Part shown: positions 12,413 through 23,900 of the stretch, piece after piece
Position numbering within the stretch: the first letter of the stretch is position 1
Layout: every line of letters starts with the position of its first letter
DNA from: Cymbidium sinense
Taxonomy: Eukaryota; Streptophyta; Magnoliopsida; Asparagales; Orchidaceae
Length of the DNA stretch: 64,000 nucleotides
Assembly: GCA_021442155.1 (NCBI GenBank)
Contig: CM038215.1
Location: forward strand, 273,957,014 to 274,021,013
Direction of reading: 5' to 3'
Translations under genes and position numbers: made by a program
The notes under the pieces: generated by a model
Told to the model about the DNA's origin: nothing
The model's input: only the letters and a program-made list of their open reading frames with translations
The model's database searches: none

Positions 12413-12985
12413 TTAGTTGAAGATTCGAGTCATAGCACAATGGTATGTAGCACCAGCATTTTTAAGGATGAAAAGCATGAACTTATAATAATAGATTTTG
12501 ATCAGGGTTCTAAAAGTAGTGTTTCTTTCATCTTCAAGAACCATCTTTATTTGGTTATATCTATATGAGCCATCCATGAAAGAGAATATTGCATGAGATG
12601 AGGTAATATCCACCATCAAGTCCGAGATTGGTAGTAGAAATTCATCTTTTGGGCATGCCTTATTTAAATCCCTAAAATTGATGCATATGTGAATGTGGCC
12701 ATTCTTTTTCTTAATTGGGATGATGTTGGCTAACCAGGTGAGGTATTTTTCTTTTTGGATGAAGCCAACATTGATTAGTTTCTTGACTTCAGAAATGACC
12801 TGTTGTTCTATGTCTAATTGCATGCGTCTAGGAGCTTGCATGATATGGTTACCACTAGGCTCTAGTGCTAGTTTATGGACCACTACATCAAGAGTCAATC
12901 CAGTCATCTCTTCATAACTCCATTCAAAGTGGTCCTTAAACTCAGTCAATAGCCTAACTGAGTCATTGGTTTCAATTTCATTCAA
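12413..12985 (-). pseudogene. Y (left) reverse transcriptase, N-terminal half
   Basis: Open for 190 codons. It contains the pol linker (NSVRLLTEFKDHFEWSYEEM, LDVVVHKLAL) and RT motifs: QAPRRMQLDIEQQVISEVKK, GFIQKEKYLTWLANI, IPIKKKNGHIHICINFRDLN, KACPKDEFLLP, and FSFMDGSYRYNQIKM with the first catalytic Asp region of gypsy RTs. It then becomes ragged (YYYKFMLFILKNAGATY, CAMTRIFN). The YxDD box is missing because of a deletion just downstream. The open length reflects modest decay, not function. Confidence 0.9.
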
Positions 12986-13912
12986 TAAAGAATTGATGTA
13001 TGTCGGGCATGGATCTTCTTCAATTCTAAGTTGATTTCTTTGAGCTCATCGATGGTTGACTTAATCTCTTCTTCAAACTCTAGCTGTGCATCTTTGACTT
13101 CAAAGTCATCTGGATCATCTGAAGTTTCTAAGCATAACTCCTCATACTAGTTAATGTGATTTGAAAAGAACTTATCAATTCCAAATGATTGGTGATGACT
13201 AAGTAGTAATTATCATCCCACTACACTGAATCTTAGTCTCAGTCTTGATTGAGAGCTTTTGCATTTATTATTACAAATTCTTTTGAAGTAGTCTGACTTG
13301 TGCTTTGACCAAGTAAGTTGGATTAACCCTTTCTATGCTAAATTATGAACACAAGGCAATTACTAATAAAAAGGTAATTCTATTAAATTTTTATAGGAAT
13401 CATCCTCAAGTTCTACATCAACTTCTTGACTTGAGGATGATGCTTACAGAAAGAACCTCTGAGTCTTTACACCTTTGGATGACTTCTGGGCTTCCTTAAC
13501 TACCAAACCCTCAGCTTTTTGAGAGGAAAGTGGGGTTAGAGCTAAGGTTCCCAACTAATGCCTAACTTATTCACATATAGACTTAGATACACTTATGCTT
13601 TGCTTTGGAGCTCGGTCTTCATCGCTATCTAGCTCAAGTGTCACCTCCAAGAGAATCTACTACTAAGAAGAGCTGACTGGTGTGCTAAACATATAAGACT
13701 CATCCTATGAACTAGATTCTAAGTCTATATGGATAGCGTGTACTCTGTAGGTGGGACATATCTTCTATTGGGTGGCCAATAAGGAGATTTTCACCCCTAG
13801 GGACCTGAACTAGCCTCTTCCTCTACAGTGGAGGTCGGTCATCATACATATGTTGAAGGAGTAATGAACTATGGGTGGAATCTAATGGTAGGCTCCACTT
13901 CCTCCTCCAAGT
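12986..13912 (-). pseudogene. Y (left) protease-RT linker, decayed
   Basis: Short readable pieces on the minus strand resemble the same region of X and of the right copy: KSSIDELKEI-like acidic helices near 13020-13130, and the SSSQEVDVELE motif near 13400-13440. Stops and shifts interrupt it. No known enzymatic domain lies here. In Ogre elements an intron has been described between pro and RT (established knowledge); I cannot define splice sites in this copy. Confidence 0.6.
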
Positions 13913-14303
13913 TTATTTCCACTCCATTTTATTTTCTTTTTCATTTTCTCTTTTCTTTTCTTTTTTTTCTCTTCCTTTTTCCTTTTCTTTTTCTTTTATT
14001 TCTAAACTTTTTCCAAGCTTATGAGAATAGAATTGTTGATTTTGAGGGAGGTAGTAAGCCGTATCATCATATATGCCAACCTCATGAACTATAAATGGCT
14101 TGAGATCTCCTTTGACACAATAGATGATCCCACCTCTCAAAAACTTTATACATTGATGTAGAGAGGATGGAACTATGATGTTCTCATGTATCCATGTTCT
14201 CCCAAATAAAGTGTTGAAAGATGTATCCGAGTCTATAATTTGAAACTTGGTTACGGTCTTCCAATCATCTATCTCCAAGGGCAACACTATGGAGCCTAAG
14301 GCC
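13913..14303 (-). pseudogene. Y (left) retropepsin C-terminal half, cut by the X LTR
   Basis: The minus strand reads ALGSIVLPLEID, then FQIIDSDTSFNTLFGRTWIH, VPSSLHQCIKFLRGG, GDLKPFIVHEVGIYDD and TAYYLPQN, followed by a Lys/Glu-rich tract encoded by a purine run (CTTTTC pyrimidines on the + strand, 13917-14000). This is the flap and C-terminal half of a Tat-type aspartic protease (compare LGRPWIH in X). The active-site half is missing because the X LTR begins at 14304, in the middle of the ALGSIV codons. Confidence 0.9.
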
Positions 14304-15119
14304 TGTTGACCTCACTTTTGGAGTGTGGATTCAATCTTCCCATCTTAGACTTAGAAGTCTTCTAGACACTAAGACTTCCCTAGTCATAAGATATTTTTAA
14401 CAATTAGGTAAACACTTAACCTAAGCCTAAAGACATAGAAGGGTTAACCAGAGAATTAGGTTATTTCTTAAGGATTAGGATAATCCACCTACCCTACAAC
14501 CCAAATCCAATCCATGTTCACCTTCTCAAACCAAACCTCAAGTTCAATTCAAACATCAGATTCAAATCCAAATCCAAACCCAAATTCCAAAACCAAATGG
14601 TTGAAGCCATGATCAAATTCAAATTTAAAACCCTTCTTACATATGACCTATCCATGGACTTAGCCAAATCCTAATCCAAATCAATCCAAAATTAATAGAT
14701 CTTCTCATAATCAATTTATATCTTCAATCATCTTCCTAAATATAAATCAAATCTACATTCAAATGATCAAAACTAAATCAACTAAATCAAATTAAATCAA
14801 AACCCTTCCTAAGCCATATGACCTATCCATGGACTTAGCCAAATCTTAATCCAAATCAAGTTAAACTCAATTGATTTTCTCACAAATAAATCATATTTTC
14901 AATCATCTTCACAAATTTAAATGAAATATACATTTAAATGATCAAAACTAAATCAAACTAAATCAAAATCCAAACTTAAGCCATGACCAAACTCCATGGA
15001 CTTAGCCAAATTCCTTCATTCCAAAACCCAAATTCAATTTATTTTCTCATGAATCAATCATACCTTTAATCATATTCAAAAGTATAAAAAAATCTATAAT
15101 CATCAAGCCAAACCAAAAT

Positions 15120-16210
15120 CAACCCAAGTCAAACCCAACTTAACCCTTTTGACTTGAAATGTTCAAATGAACAAAACCCATTTGAACCCAGTTAATTTGA
15201 ATTTATATATCAGTCCCAAATCCATATATAAACTCAACTAAATCAAACTCAACCCAAAATCAAACCCAACTTAATTGGTCCACTTGACCCAAAGTGGGCA
15301 ATTTGATCTATTTGAGCCAAGTTCTAATCTTACCCAAATTAGATTGAACCAAGAAAACCTACCATCATGATTGTTGATTACCCTAGGTTGATCAATTTTC
15401 ACAAATTAGGTCAAACCAAGTCAACTTGATCATTTTACCAAGTCAACCACTTAACCCATATGAAACTAAACTAGCCAAATTGCAACCTAAGCCAAATCCC
15501 TTGAAACAAATGATTCATACCAAATCAAAATCAATATTTGAATATAACTTGACCTTCAATGGAGTCAAACCAAACCCAATTGGACCTCTTGACCCATGTT
15601 GACCCAAATTGACCTAAAAGACTAAATTGGGTCAAATCAAAATATAAACCAAATTGATTGCAGTCAATGGCTCAAGTTCATTCCAAATTGATTATTGAAC
15701 TTGACCAAATCCATGATTGCACCTAATTGAACCAAATTGACCTACTTAGCCCAATTTGACCTAAAGGTTCAAGTTGACATAAATAAAAAATAAATCCAAA
15801 TTAATTGAAACCAAAACCTACAATCTTCTTTGATTGGACAACTAAACCCAAACCAACACCCAATCCAAGCCAATTTGGCCAATTTAATCAAATTGGTCAA
15901 CTTAATCCATTTGACCCAAATGAATTCAAATGAGCCAAAATCAAATCTAAGCCAAACTAATCCAAACCAATGGAACCAAAACATCCCAAATGATCATATG
16001 AACTTGACCTAACCCTTAGTTTGACCCAATTTGACCAATTGGTTAACTTGACCTAATCAATTTGACCTAAATGAGTCAAATTGAGCCAAACCTAACCAAA
16101 TCAACTCTAACTGACTTGAAATTTGGGCTAACCCACTTTTGGCTCATTTCAAATATGCCCAAATCAAATCCAATGCAAAATGATCATTCTACCCTTGGGT
16201 CAAGGGAATC
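15120..16210. promoter_or_regulatory. Dense W-box-type TTGAC(C/T) cluster in LTR U3 part
   Basis: By eye I count about 25 TTGACC/TTGACT cores on either strand in 1.1 kb; chance would give about one. They are spread through AAATTGACCtAAA-like words. TTGAC(C/T) is the core bound by WRKY transcription factors, and stress-responsive LTR promoters are known in plants. Whether this cluster works as an enhancer or is just a tandem-expanded word is open. The 3' LTR has the matching cluster at about 34720-35620 and the inverted LTR piece at 45869-46150 has part of it. Confidence 0.5.
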
Positions 16211-17790
16211 ACATGAGATAAATCACCCATGTATGTGGTAATTTTCATTCCTTTGCCACATGGTAATCTCCCAATGGTCCAGCTAGGCACCCTCACCCTC
16301 CTCATTGGAGCATTTGAAATAGATAGCCATAAGCCAAACCTGATCCCACCATCCAATCAAAATGAAGGGGGGTATACACCCCCTCATTTTGACTCAAACA
16401 CACATAAAAGTCATTCCTCAGAGCCCTAGCTACCCAAGAAGATCCACTAGAGCCATTCTCTAAGTTCCCAAGCTCATTCCTCGATCATAAAAATGCCATT
16501 CCTATCCATCCCAAAAAAGGACACTCCCATTTTTGACCTAACTTCCCCATTTCTCCATCAAACTCAAATTAACTATGCACGCACCTTTCCTAGGCCTCAT
16601 TGAGTAAGAACAAATCATCTCCCAAGCTTCCCGAGCACTAGAGGTGGGACTTCAATCAAAGTTGAGCTTGAAATCATTGGTTAGTGGCCTTCCGAGTGAA
16701 CGTTAAGGAATTGATCTAATTGCTGCTCAATAGATCTTCATCTCCGCTAGATGAAGCTTCTTCAATCATTTGAGCCCCCAGTCTTGAGCTCTGGTGAGGT
16801 ATGCTTCCAAAATAGATCCTTAGCCAAAAATGTTGGAGATTTTTGAAGAAAATTTGTATCTCATGTGATCTTGACTGTTGGATCCCCTCTGATTGATGTC
16901 ATGAAGGTGTGGGATCCTTTTGGAGTTGATCCGAGCTCGGTTAAGCTCGAATCACATGAGAAATGGTAGACGGACTCCATTCTCCCTCACTCGCATGACG
17001 TTAGATCAGACACCGTCTATTCTGCATGATTGGAACAGATAATTATGATTAGATCTACTAGATCGATTTGATTTAATCTTATTAAACTTTAGGATTAATC
17101 GTAGATGTCCGATCTTAGATCGGATGGCATATGAGAAAGTGCATCCATCACTGCCACATAGGCACTGAGTCAGATAAGTTTTATGTAGCCAATCTTGAAG
17201 CGCCATGTGGAAAGCCACATGGCATAAGATTGGCTTAATTAATCATTTTAATGGCTAAAACTTCTAAAATCATAAAAAATCATAGAAATAAAAAATCCAA
17301 ATAAATACTCATTTTAAAGGTATTTCAGAGGAGAATTAATTAAAAAGATCTTAACTAATTTTGAACAGTAATTAAAGTTTAATTAGAAAATTAATTAGCT
17401 TAATTACTTTATAATTACTTGAGCAATTAATCCTAAATTTTGTGGGTTAATTTAATGGGATGACCTCTACCTCCCATGATTTGCTTGGGATTTATTGCTC
17501 ACTTAATTAAGAAAATTGACTAATTAAACCTTACTCTTTTAAGTTAATTAATGATTAATTAATCGATGAAGAGTAATAAATTGGTTAATTAAGTTTATTA
17601 ATCATTGTTTGACGTAAGTGAACTAAAGAATAGGGTTGGGACCCCTTTCTCGAAGTTCATTTCACCCTTTTTAAAAACTGAAATTAATTAATATTTAACT
17701 AATTAATTAAATCACTTAATCAAATTGAAATCATAATCACATCTGACCTTAATAAATTAAATCATGTTGTAGATCTTTAGGTGTTTATAA

Positions 17791-17809
17791 GGGTAGAGCT
17801 CGGCTACCC
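17791..17809 (+). other. Conserved LTR hairpin GGGTAG/CTACCC
   Basis: A perfect 6-bp stem with a 7-base loop (AGCTCGG). The same stem is kept in the other LTRs at 39763-39781 (loop AGTTTAG) and 44365-44383 (loop AGCTCGG), although surrounding bases differ. It marks the start of the best-conserved 3' third of the LTR, possibly near the start or end of the R region (inference). Confidence 0.6.
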
Positions 17810-19331
17810 AATTTATTTTTTGGGTTTGTATGGTGGTAATCCAATGGCCTCTTATTCTTTTGATTAGCTTTATAAATTGATTGATGATTTATTTAGCTTT
17901 TGCATTAAGTGGCATGTTTTTTTTAGTTTCTTCTTCTTTGCTTTATGTATGGCGGGATGTGGATTAGGCTTTTAGGGAAAAATATATCTTTTACCAAATC
18001 TAACAACTCAAAATTAAAAATAAAGAACTCATAACCTCACCTAAAGCTTAGGTTTAAAATCAAGATAAAAGAATTTTCAACCTCTTAGCTGGATGAATAT
18101 TTTTTTTTGCAATATCATGCACAAATGCATCTTATTTCACTCTTGATTGGAGGGCTTCCACCTTTGCTAGAGAAACTTGGCTTGACCTTTGAGAGCCATG
18201 GTGGAAACACACCTCCTCCATTCTCATTGATTTTGGCCAATAACTTTATTTCTCATGCATTAGGCATATGAATCCTATTAGCAGTCAAAATAATTGTCCA
18301 AAATAAAAATAAGATGAAAATATGAATTGCATTAGATTTAGGTCATTTGAAGCATGTGCTTACATGATCTAGTCTCTTTAGGGAGTGAGTTTAAGGATTT
18401 AGTCTCTTTCTAAATAAATAATAGCCTAACTTATCTTGTATAAGCATAAGACTTGACTACATATATTTAAAATCATAGGAGGAGTTAGTTGGCAATCACC
18501 CTTAAGTGGTTGCAAGTCCAAGCAGTTGAGTGGTTTGTCCTCTCTTGTGGAGGCAAACCAAATACCTATTTTTGCATTAGATTTAGGTTGTGCTTTCGGC
18601 CCTCGACAAAGCTCCCTAGATTTAGGTTTTGAGATTGCTTCTCCCCTTTGTGGACCATAAGCATAATTCCTCACCTCTTAGGAATTTCCATTAATCTTGT
18701 GTTATGGAATCATAAGTCCTAAATTTCTAATGAAAAATGCAACTCAAATATATTAAATCAATTTCAAAATATAAAGCCCAACTATAGGATAGTTTGAGAT
18801 TTACTAGTTTCCTAGCATCAGGCATCTTCTACTCATCTTCCTTTTTGGCTTTGATAATAACTCCCTCTCTTTGATCAATCTCATTTGATCTTCAAAAATG
18901 AACTAATCAATTGATAGTCCTTTCCTTTTGAAATCTTTGAAGACAATGATCATTTACCTTAATCGAGAGTTTTCATATGGAATCCCATTCCTTAGGATGT
19001 AATTAACTATGGGGGCTTGCCCTTGTAGGGAACTTAACAAACCCGATTTAAAAAAAAATATTTCTTTACTTTTCCATGTAAAGTAGGGGAAGAATCTCTA
19101 CATATCTATCATCCTTAGGAGTTCTTATTGAGGTGATTAGGTCAATTAAAGGGTAGTGACTTCTATCTCCTAAGATGGTAGATTATTCCTTGATGACGTA
19201 CTCAATCGCCTGAATAAGCACATTTGCGGATCTTTGTGGCATCCCAAAAAGATGAATTTTCATATTCTTTCCTTTTTCATGCATAGATTTGAAGGCGACC
19301 ATATAGAAATTTTTCTACCAACAAATTTTTC

Positions 19332-19349
19332 AAGCAACTCCGCTGGGGA
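19332..19349 (+). other. Primer binding site, tRNA-Arg type
   Basis: Starting nine bases after the LTR end is AAGCAACTCCGCTGGGGA, matching 15 of 18 positions of the complement of a plant tRNA-Arg 3' end as I recall it (TGGCGACTCCGCTGGGGA). Two of the three mismatches are G-to-A, as expected from cytosine deamination on the other strand. A tRNA-Arg PBS is typical of Ogre elements. Confidence 0.7.
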
Positions 19350-19589
19350 TGGTTCCTCTCTCCATCTTTGGTAAATGATTGTTGTCTTTGAGTATCGATA
19401 GTGGGTTTGTACTTTGGTATGAATCCAAGACTATCTTTCTTTTTGTTGGCACTTAGCTTATTTCATTCTTAAGTTGAGTTAGCCAACATCTTTAGGTTTT
19501 AGGACCTCACTCTATGTTGGTCTTAAAACCCCCGTTGGGTTCTCTAATGGATAAAAAAAAAAGATCTAAATAAAAAAAGAAACATTTAA
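19350..19589 (+). other. X leader between PBS and hairpin array
   Basis: Noncoding leader of about 240 bases, T-rich, with no recognised motif except GACCTCACTCTATGTTGG near 19504, which echoes the LTR start word TGACCTCA. It ends in an A-run (19553-19561) shortly before the first strong hairpin. Confidence 0.5.
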
Positions 19590-21920
19590 GGACCTCCTCC
19601 TTATCATTTTTATGATAAGGAAAGGTTCATTCTAAAATAATAAAGACAAAATTAACTTTCCATAAAAACATTACTATTCGAAAAGCGCTCCTTTCAAAAA
19701 TGCACTTCATAAAACATTTTCCACAAAAATTTTATCACCCTCATTTAACAATTTTCATAATTGTTACATATAGGGATTTTCAAAAATAAAATTAACTAAA
19801 ATTTTCCAAAAGCACAAATGAACATCTTCTTTCAATTCACTTTGATGAAGATTTCATTTTTCAAAATAAAATGAACAATCATCTTTCCAAAAAGTCAAAA
19901 TCAAAATAAAAAAATAAAGTTTTCAAAAGCACACATGAACCTTTTCATTCAGTATACTTACACTTACTGAATGAAAGTTTCATTCTCAAATAAAATTAAA
20001 TTTTTCAAAAGCACCTATGAACATCTTCATTTAATATACTCGAATTTATTAAATAAATATTTTATTTCAAACTAAAAATAATATCATTTGGAAATCCTAC
20101 TTAAACATATTCTACGTATGATTAAGTTGGAATTCCCTCTATCCAAAATCAATAACCATGCACAAAATAAAAAATTTCACATTTCAAGAATAAGATTGAT
20201 CTCCATTCTACATACCCAAATTTATTGAATGGAAGTCCTCTTTTTCAAAAATTAGAACTTAAAAATCATACTTTCAAAATTCTAAACACATTTGGAACCT
20301 TCATTTAACATACTCAAATTTATTAAGTGAAGTATCAAAATCCAAAATTCAAAATTCTAAACACATTTTGGAACTTCATTTAGCACATTCAAATTTGCTA
20401 AGTGAAGTTTCCAAATTCCCAAATCAAAATTTTCAAAACACATTTTTGGAATTTCATTTAGCATAGTAAAATTTGCTAAGTGAAGTCTCCATATTCATAA
20501 CTCAAAATTTTCAAACACATTTTGGAACCTCATTTAGCATACCAAAATTTTCTAAGTGAAGTCTCCAAATCCAAAACCAAAATTTTCAGACACTTTTTGG
20601 AACTTCATTTAGCATACTCAAATTTATTAAGTGAAGTCTCAAAATTCAAAATTCAAAATTTTCAAAACACATTTGGAATTTCATTTAGCATACTCAAATT
20701 TGGTAAGTAAAGTCTCCAAATCCAAAATAAAAATACTTTAAACATATTTGGGACTTCATTTAGCATAACTGAATTTGCTAAGAGAATCTCCAAATTCAAA
20801 AAATCAAAAAATCAACAATCATATTTTAATTTTTTGTCAAACACATTTTGGAACCTCATTTAGCATACTCAAATTTGCTAAGTGAAGTCTCAAACCCAAA
20901 ATCCAAAATTTTCAAAACACATTTTGGAATTTCATTTAGCATACTCAAATTTGCTAAGTGAAGTTTCCAAATCCAAAATCCAAAAAATTTCAAAACATAT
21001 TTGGAACTTCATTTAGCATACTCAAATTTGCTAAGTGAAGTCTCCAAAGTCAAAACCAAAATTCTCAAACACCTTTGGAACTTCTTTCCTTAGCATACCA
21101 AATTTGCTAAGGAGAAGTTTCCATTTTCAAAACCAAACTAAATCAAAACTTTTGAACACATCTTGTGGAAATTCATTTAGCATACTCAAATTTTCTAAGT
21201 GAAATTTCCATTTCACAAAATCAAGTGGGACCTCATACTTAGCATCCCATATTTGCTAAAGTAAAGTATCCACTTTCAAAAAAATCAAAATAAAAATGAA
21301 ACACTTAGGATTTCCTTAGCATACCTAAATTTGCTAAGGATCCTACCTTTTCAAAAATCAAAACATTCAAAAGCAAATGAAATACTTAGAATTTTCTTAG
21401 CAAACGTAAATTTATTAAGAATCCTATTTTCAAAAAATCAAACAAAACACGCTTGAGTTCTTCACCTAGCATACCTAAATTTTGCTAAGTATGAATTCCA
21501 ACTTTCCAAAATCAAACAACAAATCACTAAAAAAAACAATCATTCTCAAAGACTTCACTTACACCTAAATTTGCTAAGTAAAATTCTAAAATCATCAAAC
21601 AAAAACAAAATCAATTTGACCCTTACTTTAACATACCCAAATTTATTAAAGGAAAGGGTCCTCAAATCAAAAATTCAAATTCAAACAAACATGAACCTAT
21701 GGAAGCATCCTTCTCAAAATATTTGAATCCATCTTTCAACATACCTAAATTTGTTGAAGTTGGATTCATATTCAAAATTCATCTTTCAATCAAATCTTCT
21801 CAAATCTATTTGAACCCCACTTAACACTTCCAAGTTGTTGGATGTGGGTTCAAATTTTCAATTCAAATTCAAAATCTACAAAGATAGAAATCGATACAAG
21901 CTCATTTCTATTGTAGATTT
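19590..21920 (+). repeat. Array of ~28 covarying hairpins in the X leader
   Basis: Tandem units of about 65-100 bases, each holding an inverted repeat around a short loop, usually TACTCAAATT or TACCTAAATT, separated by A/T-rich CAAAATCCAAAATTTTC spacers. Examples: TCATTCAGTA 19945-19954 with TACTGAATGA 19966-19975; the stem at 20367-20385 with 20396-20415; CCTTAGCA 21088-21095 with TGCTAAGG 21105-21112; GACCCTTACTTTAA 21618-21631 with 21646-21660; AAATCTACAA and ATAGAAAT (21872-21891) with ATTTCTAT and TGTAGATTT (21904-21920). Both stem arms change together between units, so pairing is kept while sequence is not. Stems reach 16-19 bp. The array lies between the PBS and gag, so it would be in the genomic RNA leader. 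There is no credible coding in it (the frame at 20522-20710 is a repeat shadow). Confidence 0.85.
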
Positions 21921-23900
21921 TCACGCGATTATAGAGACTTAGTTTTTTTTCTAGATAATCTAAAATGGCCAGTTCACAAAAGTTCATTTTCACCTTCCCT
22001 CATGGTATGGATTTGGCTTTGGGCCAAGCCAACTTTTCTCGACTAGATCATACACATCTTATCCACTTTGATAGGGGATTCGAGGGTGCGAGAATTACAT
22101 GCGAGGGCACTCCCCTCACGACAGTCAGTAGGACCACGGTGACCGGGCAAAAGCCAGTCATCCGGATTGATCTTCTGACATCTCCTCATTGAAGAGGAAA
22201 GCAGTGGTAGTCCCACAAGCTTTAGTTGTGATAGTACCAGTAGTACTAGCAATGCTAGCCTCAATTTTAGTGTGCCTCATGGTTTCTCATGCTGCCCTAG
22301 TGAGGACTTGCACTCTCTCATCTGTACCCTCCTAGGGTAAATCTCCCCTAGTCTCAGGGCTTTCCTCTCCTACTTTTGAGTATGGGTCTAGCTCTCACTC
22401 CTCCCATCCTACTAGGACACAATGTAGAAATAAGAACTGCATGATCAAGAGATATCACACCAGGATCACTAGAGAGATAAGGCAGCAACCCGTTCAGTTG
22501 TTGAGCAGTTCTCTGTTATCACTTCACCACTAGTTATAGTAAACCAATTCCATCCTCTATCTAGGTCAGACAGAGAATATGTTAGGAGGATTCACTCATC
22601 ACCTCCACTAGTGCATCATCGGTTACCGGGAGTAGAAGTCATTACTCCTCATCTATGTTATGCCAAGTAGGGAGCTTATGGCTCGAGTTGAGCTGGTTTG
22701 ATCTCAGATCCATCATCCCCCATAGTGTGGAGAAGTATATCCACTAGGAGAGGGCTCAAGAGGCCCATATAGCTCACATTACCAGTAGGGAGAGATGGAG
22801 GTTCAGTTGCCAGTTGGAAGCTTTCATGCTTATTAATTTTCTAGCTCGGTGCGCACCTACCATACTGACATCATCCTACTTACTGGGACTAGTCATCATA
22901 GGAGGACAGCTCCTATGCATAGAGAGTCAGTGGTGTCTCCACCCACACCCTCATCTCCATCGCGGTCAGTCAGCATCTCGGTTCCATCAAAGGCCATAAA
23001 GGCCATATCCGGGGACAAGCGTACCCGTTGGTGATCTTCCTATGGCCGAGGGATCCCACCCCATCTACACCACCTATTGTGGTGAGGCCAAGCTCTCACC
23101 TCGCCTTACGCCCGGTGGTATGCGGAAGGAGTGGCACCTTGAAGCATCGTGGTCATCCCTTCACCAACTCACTAGTTGATTGGACATGGAGATGGTGAGA
23201 TTTCAAAGATTGCAAATGATAGTCCAACTGCACCAGTGACAGTGGAACATCCTTGGATTATTACCCCTCTCATAGCTAATAGTAGTCAGGAGTGTCACTC
23301 ATCTAGTGAGTACAATCCACATAGGATTGACTCTCCAATGGTAGGCGAGGTCCGATGCCTCTTAGTGCACGATAGTGATAACACCGGTCATCCTAGATGA
23401 TTTGTACCTACTCAGATCGATCATTCTTTAGATGAGATAGTGGCACATTATTTCATGGAAAAGAATGAGATTTTGGGGTATGATTGGTCAGATGAAGAGA
23501 AAGTCAGCTTCAATCCCAATGAAGATGACTTGTTGGGAGACTCAGTTGGAGTCTGCATGGTAGACACTAGAGGATCTCTTCTCATGGAACAACAAGCAAT
23601 GGAAGGTGATGAGGTTGATCAAGAAGACACCACAGCATCAGCCTAACACCTCTGACATCAGTTGAGGCAGAAAAATGAGTAGATCGATAGGATGGCATAA
23701 TAGTTAGAGGACTTATTAGCAGCAGTTTCAGTGCTTCAGAAACAAGCCCCATTAGTTCATCCTACTATAGTCAACATTTGTCAGCCTTAGTCAGTGCATG
23801 TCTTAGACCCAGTCAAGACTTTACCTTACCTCCCATTGAGCAAGGTAGCACTAGCCTGTATAGGAAGGTAGTAGAAAGTACCTCCATACAAGAAAAAATA
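21921..23900 (+). pseudogene. X upstream coding region (gag N-terminal part or extra ORF), decayed
   Basis: GC content rises after the hairpin array and short open pieces appear. One at 21965-22192 starts MASSQKFIFTFPHGMD; others lie at 22814-23034, 23176-23400 and 23440-23646, the last acidic (WSDEEKVSFNPNEDD). Near 23660-23730 a coiled-coil-like stretch reads LRQKNE-stop-IDRMA-stop-stop-LEDLLAAV, where the stops TAG/TAA stand in for Gln codons. Ogre elements carry an extra ORF before gag, and this may be its relic or the gag N-terminus. I recognise no domain, so the call rests on position and coding-like texture. Confidence 0.5.

Larger units (their letters stand above)
7320..14303 (-). mobile_element. 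Element Y, left copy: truncated Tat/Ogre-type Ty3/gypsy element
   Basis: Minus-strand remnant with, in transcription order, protease, RT, RNase H, plant archaeal-type RNase H (aRH), integrase and a long repeated 3' noncoding region. The dual RNase H arrangement is the hallmark of the Tat group (established knowledge). Gag and the 5' LTR are missing because an X-family LTR cuts the protease domain at 14303/14304. No 3' LTR is visible either; the 3' region runs straight into the AT-rich satellite. All domains carry stops and frameshifts, so the copy is dead. A second, inverted copy with the same truncations is at 47020-53200. Confidence 0.9.
14304..19323 (+). mobile_element. X 5' LTR (5.0 kb)
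   Basis: Starts TGTTGACCTCACTTTTGG and ends TTTTTCTACCAACA. The 5' third is low-complexity AAATTGACC/CAAATC-rich DNA. A middle part has AT-rich TTAATTAATT stretches. The 3' third (from about 17791) is well conserved among the three LTRs and contains several hairpins. Compared with the 3' LTR it lacks 2,282 bases. The deletion joins two AAGGG words (37479-37483 and 39761-39765 in the 3' LTR) into one at about 17789-17793, which is microhomology-type illegitimate recombination. Small open frames (for example 15769-15984, 16229-16429, 17006-17218, 18426-18674) have no recognisable product. Confidence 0.85.

Noticed and set aside
19332..19349. tRNA gene fragment
   Set aside because: Only the 3'-end complement is present, at the expected PBS distance from an LTR end; no cloverleaf arms are found.
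19590..21920. CRISPR-like repeat-spacer array
   Set aside because: The units are imperfect tandem repeats with similar, not unique, spacers, lie inside a plant retrotransposon leader, and have no cas genes nearby.
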